Source of the DNA: Pararge aegeria
Taxonomy: Eukaryota > Arthropoda > Insecta > Lepidoptera > Nymphalidae
DNA length: 64,000 nt
Reading direction: 5' to 3'
Assembly: GCF_905163445.1 (NCBI RefSeq)
Contig: NC_053181.1
Span: 7,378,001-7,442,000 of the forward strand
Positions within the stretch are counted from its first letter, which is position 1. Each line of letters opens with the position of its first letter. Below are positions 55,053-64,000 of this stretch, in pieces. The notes under the pieces were generated by a model. It was given only the letters and a program-made list of their open reading frames with translations, had not been told where the DNA came from and searched no databases. The position numbers and the translations under genes are program-made.

Positions 55053-56994
55053 CAGCAGTTGAGCTACTTTTATTGTGATATCCTATTCGGCTTCTATTCT
55101 GCCACTTTAAATTTTCAAAGATTAGAATGATATGTTTTTAATTTTTATGATATTGGGCTTTTCATAACTAGGCCAAATTTGTGAACTACTAATAAAGCGG
55201 ACAAATTCGCACCTCAAGGTTCTATTTGGTACGGAATAATATAAACAAAGCAGCTCAGATATAATTATAGACAAGTAATCTGCATCGGAAAATAGCATAG
55301 GAATATGAAATTATGTGATGCGTCTGTACCTATTATTGTTCCTGGGGAAATATTACGTCTAGACCGACAAGAACGCGACGAGAGCAAAACGAATGCACCA
55401 GGGATTGGCGCACACAAGACACCGGCCTATTGTTAGCGTGATATGCCACAGTAAATCTAACAAACTACCACTAACATTGATCCCACTGTAATTACCTGAT
55501 ATAATTATACCATAAATATGCTTATGCTGTTACACGACCAAAGAAAATCGAAACTTCCGTTGATATACAAAGCGTAAAACATGGTCGCGCGGAAAAATGT
55601 TGCAGTACTCGTTGATAAACAGATAGAAGAAGACTTATACCTACAATCAAAGTATTAAAAAATTAGGCATGCAAAAGCATCCGTATGGCTGCAAATAATC
55701 TATTACAGGCATCCTTTGATTTACATCCGTTTTCTATATTCAATTTATCTGTAATCTGTCGATATGTAATAAATCTGTAAATTACGGGTAGATTGAATTC
55801 AGAGAATGGACAGAGAACATGCGGCAAGAGAGCGGGATAGTGCAATGAGCGCACTCATAAATATATCTTGCTCGATTAAATATATACAAATAAAAATAAA
55901 TGTTAAATTATGTTAAAGTTTATAGCTATATAGACGTACACAAACATAAATAAACATTTATTCATACAACATGTAAATGAAAACCGAAATAATACTTCAC
56001 AGGCTTTAGAGGAACATCTCTGAGAATTATCTGTAAAACCGAAAATCTAATAGTTTTTGAGTAAACTAATGCTAGAGTTTTTAATGAAAGAAATCAGATA
56101 CAGCCCTAACATCACATGCAAAATTAAAGTCTTGTAACTCCTGTCACTTTATTAGGTACTATGCGCGTGTCGGTCTTTAATCATCAAAAGGGTTGTCATA
56201 AGTAAAAACTTAGAATGTTTTGAATTCGTTTATACCAAACAATACATATTTTAACAGGCAGATTTGGAATATACTTACGCATTCTTCAGCAGTATTTCGT
56301 AATTTGGTAACACGTTGTATAAGTGCACTATAATACATATTATTATACGCATTAAATTCACGAAATTCGGCACAGAAAAAACTCATGTTATAGAGCTAGT
56401 TACCTGTGTGCCGAACTTTGTCAATATCTGTGCGGATTTTTGACCGAACACAGGTAAAAAAACTAAAACTACGAGTAACAGACACTATTTCGTATCTATA
56501 ATAACATTATGGAAGCATATACTTACCTATTGCGTATTCTCTGTTTTTATATCAATAGAGGCGACGCCGTTAATTCCGATTTGCGCTATCTAGTTACGTG
56601 TTAAGAGACAGCTGATTAATTGGTGACTTTATCGTCCCTAAATATCGGCTTATCGACGCTCGAAATTGCGGGCATCACGCTCGTTCCGCTGTTCGTGACA
56701 CACGAAAAATACTGTTATCCTATTAGAAATAGTTCTGTTGGTCGCATAGTTAAGTAGTATGAATTGGATTAGATGTTATTTTTACGCAGCCTAGATTGTG
56801 TTCGGCTTCATTGTAAACCTAGCGTATGGAGAAAAAACCCTTTAAGCTTTAGTTTAACGGTTTGTTTTAAATAATTTCAATTAAAATACTTTTTGCAAAT
56901 GCAGAAATGAGATTAAAAACGTATATATATATTATAAGTTTGATAAAGTACTCTTATTTCGTTCAAGCACATTTTCTTTTGTTCCACTACAAGT
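55053..56994. other. Mostly unique stretch
   Basis: Only a decayed LINE tail D remnant (minus, 55662-55725) seen. 56.55-56.72 kb is GC-richer and repeat-free. No exon seen. Confidence 0.45.
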
Positions 56995-57292
56995 TAGTCA
57001 TTGACTGCCATCTCACCTGGTGGTAAGTGATGATGCAGTCTAAGATGGTAGCAGGCTAGCCTGTTAGGGAGTTTGGCATTCATATTATAAACCCATACCC
57101 CTCATCGGTTTCCAAGTGACATGGTACCGAAACGCTAATCAAAGACATCTTAGCGGGTAGCGGCCGAAACCTCCCATCAGACCAGACCAGAAAAAATTTG
57201 GAAATAATAATTCACAAATTGCCTCAGCCGGGAATCGAATCCAGGACCTCCAACTTAAAACCACAGCACTCACCTCTGCGTCATGGAGGTTG
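56995..57292 (-). mobile_element. SINE-C, nearly full length
   Basis: GACTGCCATCTCACCTGGTGG, CGAAACCTCCCATCAGACCAGACC, GGGAATCGAATCCAGGACCTCC, CAGCACTCACCTCTGCG. Confidence 0.88.
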
Positions 57293-58641
57293 TCAAAACA
57301 CATGACACTTGTTTAACTACCAATTAGTATTATTTTTATGTATGCAAAGAAAACAATGGAACACCGTGTACCAACCCTCAACGCATGTATAGATAGATGG
57401 AACTCGTTTACGCGGCTAACAAATCAAATAAAAAAGCTTTTACTTTGAAGGCAAATATGTGAGTTTATTAAAACAAAACATCAACCGCGCTCATTTACAA
57501 TTCCGTTGAGGGAGTGCTGTAGCACTTCTTAACATTCACGGGACGCTCGCGTGCGGTAGGTGTATTTTATTTGAGTTATCTCGGACTGACTGACAGAATT
57601 TAAATAAATAAAAAGTAGATATAAACAATAAACTTACTAGGTATATAGGTGATATTAGCATATCATCTTAGAAAAGTGCAGAAAACCTTTGTGGGGCTGC
57701 GTATATTATTTTAAAACATGACCTAAGGTAATATTAGATTTATCTTTTTAAAACACATTTAATACAGTTTCTCAGTGATAACGTTGCTTGAAAGGAGGTC
57801 GCTCAACTTTTTAAATAGTAAAATTGTAAAATGACGTTGGGAAAGATCAATTGCTGAGTTTTTGCCAGCTTCTTCTCGATAAAATCTTCCTTACGACCCG
57901 GAGGTTGAGTAACTAAAAACGGACATTAAAAGTGCATATCTTCATTATTAGAAAATTCAAAAGTCATCCTATTTAAACTTGGAATAAATGAATTTTGAAT
58001 TTTCTATTTTAATGTCTAAGTGACAGTCGAGAAAAAAACAATAAAGTCCCTATAAAGAGAAAAGTTAAAATTAAAAGGAACTCAATGTTTCGCGAAGAAT
58101 ATTAAAAGGCTTGCGTGATTATTCCCAAAGCGGCCGCAACATGAGTTGCGAATATTAACTCTTGACTCATACCCGATTAAAAGGACCGATTTTGGACAGG
58201 ATGAGTGATGCACGTGATTTTCTAGAATAACAATGTTTATTTAATACCAGCGGATATTATAACTTCGTGATAGGAAGGCTCCGCGTGCTGATGCATACAA
58301 ATTAAGGCGCCCGTTTAGAATCAAATAAAATATCTATTTAATCGTGAATTTATTGCTCACTTGTGATTTATTGTGGCTCATTGTGTGTAATCGCCTACAC
58401 TTTGTCGTCTCGAGAACAAGAATGGAATGAATATTGCTGAGCATAGCAGATCCTGTTGCTAGCTTAGACCGCAAGCGTGCTAATAAATCTCTTTGGACGA
58501 TGTTTTCGTTTGCTGATAGTGTAATTATTACAAATTGACCGATTACAAATGTGTTGGATAAATTCAAACTCCAAAATTCTTGTTTCATGTAGACTTATGA
58601 CAGGCACTTATGAAGCGTTCATACTTATATGTTTAGATAAT
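57293..58641. other. Gene-free stretch
   Basis: No repeat recognised; no coding frame. Confidence 0.45.
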
Positions 58642-58760
58642 TGTGAGGTGATGGTGATAACTACGTTCGCTAACCTAAACCAAAAGCTCCAAATGCGCCC
58701 TGGTTTAAGAAGAGCCCACAACAATCTTAGCCAGGGATTTTTATGTGATTACCATCTCAC
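58642..58760 (+). mobile_element. Fold-back element G, diverged
   Basis: GTGAGGTGATGGTGATAAC ... GTGATTACCATCTCAC; core AATGCGCCCTGGTTTAAGAAG. Confidence 0.7.
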
Positions 58761-59094
58761 AGCTAATTAATATTTAGCTATGAAGTTAGAGCAATTCATA
58801 CCCAAGCATTATCGTTTAAGTAATCCTTAATATTATAATAAGATATGTGGCGTAGGAAATAGGTCGTTCGTCTTCTAACTTTATTCGAATTGTCATTAAT
58901 TTATTAAGGTGGGTAAATCAACATCGTAGCAGATAAATTTGTGGCACCTATTATTTTATTCCTTTTCCAGTAACCGCCTAGCACAGTTTTGTGACCCTTT
59001 AATTATGGAAAAGGTTTTCTAATGCCCATTAATCTTTCTTCGAAGTTGTTTCGGTACATTGTATTCCGCTCGTTTATGGTTCCATTAAGCGAAT

Positions 59095-60230
59095 GCTTTA
59101 AGTGTCGCCGGCGCGTGTAGCTGAGACTGACAGTTTGCACCTTGCAGCGTCGCTAATCCAGTCTCGAACGCCACTCTAAATATAGAATAGTACCACGAGA
59201 TGATTGCAGTCGAACGTGTTTTGCGGTCGGCATGCTTCTTCTGCGGTTACCAGTTTTTTCTTAACACATAACCGCAGTCTGTGTCAGTTATAAAGTCCAT
59301 TTGCACTTCCAAGTTTCAACTCGAATAATAGTTATATAACTCGTTTTATTAAGACACTATCAATCATATTGTGATACACAGTGATACGCGGATCATTAAT
59401 TGTAGGGAATAGTATATTTTTTGTTAGACGAAAATCACGCCACATTAATCTTTCTCAACATTAACGCGCGAAAATCGCGCCGTTCTTCTGTCGCCATAAA
59501 TCATTACCATCAAACAGACCTCCTCGCGACAACGTCGCATTTCATCGGACGCTTTCAATCTGGCCTCCTTTATTTCATTACAATAAGTAATTCCTTCGCC
59601 TACGATCCTGTCACATTTCGGTAAACACTACGTGAAATTGGCAATAAATTCCGATTAAAAATATTGTTCCGGCGTCAGGAATGCGCGTTAACAATAGCCA
59701 ATGATAGAGACGTTTCTCGATAAAGATGTTCACTTGGATGTTTTGTTAGGCTTAACAATACATTTTATTTGGCTACGAGCCTACACTGCCCACACGCCTC
59801 TGCTAATGGCCAGGATTGTATGAAGATGTAAAAACTGAATGGCTACGTTTGTATGGGGCCAATAATAAGTTCTCATGCGGCTGTATCGGGGCTATTGTTA
59901 AGATTTCTTTTTGCTTATCGCGGTCCTTGTATAATGGGGTAGGTGTCAATCGCGGGTAGGCAGGTGTACGCAGTCCGGCGGTCGAGGGATAAAAATGCTC
60001 ATAATTTAATTCTGCAGCTGCCCGTCAAGCGACGGTCGGACGGTCGATCCGAGCTCGAACTTATTCCTTTTGTAATAACGAATTCCAGAATTTCAACTCA
60101 CAGTCATCATTTTTAATTTGTGTTCGGTTACGCTCCGCGTGGGTTGTAATTAGATGGTATTTTCTGGCGTAACGCCGAATTAGCCCGACTTGTGTCCGCT
60201 TTGAATGTATCATATACACGGGTATGAACT
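59095..60230. promoter_or_regulatory. Long repeat-free GC-richer block
   Basis: Includes GTCGCCGGCGCGTGTAGC, GCGGTCGGCATGCTTCTTC, GCAGGTGTACGCAGTCCGGC and GTCAAGCGACGGTCGGACGG. No open frame with domain content, no splice pair. Absence of transposons over more than 1 kb suggests constraint; enhancer or alternative promoter is inference. Confidence 0.3.
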
Positions 60231-60760
60231 TCAATCAGAAATTTGGATTAAACACAGCCTGAGGGCTATGTGTCTCGGATTTATACTTTCTATTCGCTTT
60301 GATAATGAATCAACAGCGTATAAAGAACAATAGCTTTCTCATTTAAATTGCTACTTCCCTTTCAATATTACGATTGCGAAAGTGAGTTTGTTGGTTGGTT
60401 TGTTATTTTTTTTGTACAGAAATGGGTAATGAAGGGACCGGATAGTTTACTTTATATTCCAAAAATATGTAAGGGTTTCTATGGGATTATAGTTTCTTAT
60501 TAAAGGTCTTTTACGAGTTCATTTTTAGAAATAATTCACAAGATAAAGACAACACAAATGTTACGAATGTTAGGTTAGTTTAGTTTAAAAACTCAATGGT
60601 CAGGACTTCAGCTCAATGTACCTAATCATAGCCGTGTCTTTTTTTTTATCTTATTTATTCAAAGGGGTTTTTGTCACAACATCATCATGTAACCCCTATA
60701 GAAGCTAGCCGTGTCATCAACAAAAACAAAAACATTCTCATTTTGTTAGGATACCCCTGT

Positions 60761-60776
60761 GGGGGGGGGGGGGGGG
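60761..60776 (+). repeat. G16 homopolymer
   Basis: Sixteen consecutive G after ACCCCTGT. Possible quadruplex former and length-unstable. Confidence 0.97.
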
Positions 60777-61457
60777 TTTGCCAGTGGATAAGTATGTATT
60801 CGAAAGTGTGTTTACTTGGTCTGTTTGCTAAAATTTTCGCCCCAACACAGAACTGACTATGGCAAAATTTTGCATACATCCTTCTTGCCTCATGAAGACT
60901 GATATACACCATTTATACTGTTCCTACTTTTTATACCAGAAACTTACGGTTCTCGCGGGATCTCAACCGAAAAAGTCACATGTGCTTATAGATATATTTA
61001 TAATATAATTCATGTTAGTAACAATATTTGATGTTTAACATACCTATACTAGCGAAAATAATTAAATTTAAACAGTAATGAATTATTTCGAGACTATAAT
61101 ATAATTAGAGCAATTAATATTGGCTTCACAAATCAACGTGGCGTATAATTAATCATAATCAAGACACTTCAATAATATTATTCCAATACGCTCCGCTTGC
61201 GTTCCATGTGGGCATAAATGGAATTTATATTCTTGAAATTATTGTTTTAATATCAGTATGAAGAAAATTTCTAAGCGGCATGCTCGAAGCGCCCGTTAAT
61301 CTCCTTTGAATAATACATAAGATGCTCGATAGCGTTCTAGAAGGGTTAAGGCACATTTAATATGGCTTACTATTAACAATATGTAGGGTTGCCATTTTGT
61401 TTTGGGAAGAAATCGAGACAAGTGACATTTTAGTAAAAAGTTACCGTTTGGTTATCG

Positions 61458-61572
61458 ATTCATTACCGGCCCACTATAGAGCTCAGGTCTCGTTTCAGAA
61501 CTAGAAGGATTTCGATCGTAGTCTATTAAGTGCCAACGTCCATTGGCCGACTGAACACGCCTTTGAGAACCA
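61458..61572 (-). mobile_element. SINE-S 3' fragment
   Basis: TTCATTACCGGCCCACTATAGAGC, GAACTAGAAGGATTTCGATCG. Confidence 0.7.
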
Positions 61573-61840
61573 ATGTACTGTGCTGCAACAAAACTCTCGA
61601 CATTTTCCCTACACACAACAATCACATTCGCTACATTACTACACTACATTCACATCACAACACATTATAAGCGATTGGTTTATCATTATCTCTGCTTTTT
61701 CATTGTTTTATGAACAATTTAAACATATACAATAAAAAAAACTGATGATTACTGATGAAATAAATGATTTTCTACAGACATGGTAAATAGTTGTTTCATT
61801 AATATTTCAAGACTATTCATGTGCATTATTTTGTTTTCAG

Positions 61841-61895
61841 GTACGTACATAAAAAGAGGAATTTTGAAAGTTTGAAGAAACACGATCTGAAAAAG
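61841..61895 (+). CDS. Candidate small coding exon
   Basis: Acceptor TTATTTTGTTTTCAG (to 61840) and donor AAAAAG|GTAGGT. Of three phases only one is open: one leading base then 18 codons, YVHKKRNFESLKKHDLKK, ending phase 0. Basic and helix-prone. The candidate exon at 34.24-34.52 kb cannot be its direct in-frame partner. Protein family unknown; the short length makes chance possible. Confidence 0.3.
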
Positions 61896-64000
61896 GTAGG
61901 TAAATTTATATATTATTAGTATATTTTCTAATGGATTTAATATTATTCGCTAAGGTATGTTCGGTCGTTTCAGTTGTGCGGGTAATTGGAAGGCAATCGA
62001 GTATAAAATCATGAGGTAGATACTTATATCTGAAATTTGGTATTATAGTCAGGTCTAGGTTTTATAACCTTGACGTGTGGTTACTCTACAATATGGGGCA
62101 ACTGAAGTAATCTCAAAGCACGCGCGCCTAATGCCACCAGCTTCCGCTGCTTAATTAAATCTCAATAAAAAGATACCCTCCCGAAAAGGGGAATTCTTAA
62201 TGCGATGTTAATGTAGGTACATTTCTTAAGGATAGGTACGTTTATGATTCGCGTGTAGGAGTCGTGCCGTGCTTATCTTGCGGTAAATCAACGAAGTTAC
62301 TTTGGCCAACCGTTTATGTATACTCGTAATTGTATTTATATTGCTTTAAGCTTGTCCACTTTGTACCACAAATACAGAACCACTAATATCTAATATAATG
62401 TTATCTTTTTTCATATCATAAATCATAAACATATACAAAAAAAAAACATGTAGAAAGAAGTAGAATCATAGTAATTAGGTTTACTAAAGGATATCCATCT
62501 CTTTTAATAAACAAAAAGGAACAGTTTGTTTTCAACGTGTTTAATGTTTAATCCAGTTCCATTAGTTCCAGAACTATATAAATAAGAATAGAAAAACAAC
62601 ACAATAGGAAAAACACAAGGAAAACAGTAATAGGTTGCAAAGGCGGCAAGTAATAAGATTTGAAAAATCATTTTAACATTCTATAGTCTTGAGGAAGGCG
62701 ATAACATAATATAACAATACGACCCGTGAGAGCAAAGCATATAGAGTAAGAGGGCGGACTGGTACCGCATTGAGTTGCTGTTTATGTGTGGAAAAGCGAA
62801 TGAAACTTTGGGAAAACAATGTGAAGTTACTCGTGCAAGCAGTCGCGGGCAACCTCTTTTCTCCATATAGCCTCGAAGGTGTCTAAAAAACTCATATTTG
62901 TAAGCAAATAACTATTTAAGTACTTACTAATATAATAAAATTTCATAATATAGTTATTATTTTAAGCTTAAATATACGTAGCTTAAGCCATTCTATTAGT
63001 TCAATGATATACCGGATAAGGATTATTAATATTTAAATTTTGTCTCAGTATGACGGTGTGATATTGTACTAAAATTTTGACTGCTGCATTAAAAAAAAAG
63101 GTTATAAACAAACGCTCACAAGGAAAGTGCTGTCCATTCCGTCGTAAGAACTATCTTTAATTTATTTAAATAACATAGATGCTTTTCAAACGTAATGTGG
63201 GCATACCTATTCGTGATGGTTTATCTTAAATAATTATACATTAGACTTCTAAATAGGATATTAAATATTAATATATGTGGTGCGTCGTTCGCACAATCTC
63301 ATCGTTTCAATTAACCCTCCCACGTATCACATAAACCTTCCTCGATCCCCGTGTGTATGGGCCGATCAATTTGTTTTATCTCGGGCTGCCTCTTATCGCT
63401 GAATAAAATATTTACAGCACTATAAAAGTCGTCCCCAAAATAATAAACTTCATAACCGGATAACACGGGATGCCCACGTTGGCGTCATATATTTAGTTGG
63501 ACGAATGACTTGGCCCAATCTTTTTACAACGAAACTAAATAGCAAGGTATAAAGGTAGTGCTATCCCTCTCACTGCGTTCTTTGGGGACTTTATCTTATT
63601 GTACTATTTTTAACCGACTTCAAAAAGGTGGAGGTTCTCAATTCGTCGGAATCTTTTATTTTTACACGTACAACATACTTAATGTTACCAGATTACTAGA
63701 ACACGCCTGAAAAAATATTTTTTTGTTTACTTTCCTAACTAAATTGTCAAGCCTAGACAATTTAGTTAGCCTAGAGATTTTTATAAAATAGAATTGGCAT
63801 TGGCACAATGAAGCTTGCGAAGTATAGTCGAATTTAATATCAAAAATAATAATTTAAAAGAAACTTTGATTTTGTAATTTTAAACATAGTAATAATTATA
63901 TTTTTGTGGACAATCAACAAAATTACAAATCTAACAACAAGTATAAATACAAACCACAATTTAATAATTAAAATTAAATTATTTTAAGTGTGAATATTGT
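61896..64000. other. Gene-free right end
   Basis: Possible tail-D-like remnants on the minus strand at 62.4-62.68 kb, a repeat-free segment at 63.27-63.5 kb, an 'ACTTCAAAAAGGTGGAGG' relic at 63610-63660 and a hairpin at 63735. Confidence 0.45.
63735..63769. repeat. Perfect 14-bp palindrome, 7-base loop
   Basis: CTAACTAAATTGTC and GACAATTTAGTTAG around AAGCCTA. Confidence 0.97.

Noticed and set aside
60671..60856. Small protein with Gly run
   Set aside because: The Gly/Pro runs come only from the G16 homopolymer, and both strands are open.

Overview
This is a window of an insect nuclear genome, almost certainly Lepidoptera (butterfly or moth; a nymphalid would fit). The evidence is AT-rich DNA, a multi-exon gene with GT-AG introns, and very many copies of short tRNA-derived SINEs, RTE-like LINE tails and fold-back elements of kinds familiar from lepidopteran genomes. 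There are no operons, CRISPR arrays, rRNA genes or convincing free-standing tRNA genes. Family names are recognised by eye; no search was run.

Region 1 (about 1-14.5 kb) holds the only gene I can reconstruct: the 5' half of a membrane-bound class III adenylyl cyclase on the minus strand. Nine coding exons join in one frame (14287-14081, 12128-11982, 11605-11440, 10107-9905, 7504-7355, 6558-6440, 6010-5866, 4967-4831, 2602-2453). They encode 474 complete codons plus two bases of the next: a cytosolic N-terminus, six predicted membrane segments, and most of the first catalytic domain (C1a), with both metal-binding aspartates (D347, D391). C1a wording resembles Drosophila ACX-type cyclases more than Ac76E-type ones. 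The rest (end of C1a, second membrane block, C2) lies beyond the left edge. Intron 2 appears to use a GC-AG donor. Several exons are short and one is longest-open in the wrong frame, so automatic calling would probably miss them.

Region 2 (about 14.5-34 kb) is intergenic or intronic and dense in repeats: SINEs nested three deep at 20.9-21.5 kb, a hAT-like MITE family, a 258-bp tandem duplication, LINE tails in both orientations, and several perfect short-loop palindromes. A decayed reverse-transcriptase C-terminus lies at 28.96-29.28 kb (minus).

Region 3 (about 34-64 kb) starts with a CpG-rich, repeat-free segment that looks like a plus-strand promoter and non-coding first exon (TATA-like box 34209, initiator 34242, splice donor after 34519). 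The following 30 kb contains no recognisable gene, but it has repeat-free GC-richer islands (49.2, 59.1-60.2 and 63.3 kb) and one possible 55-bp coding exon (61841-61895). A long first intron with enhancers is a reasonable reading, unproven.

I found no previously undescribed multi-gene system. The points most worth a second look are the cyclase model with its GC-AG intron, the composite SINE/MITE insertions sharing one site, and the repeated perfect palindromes.
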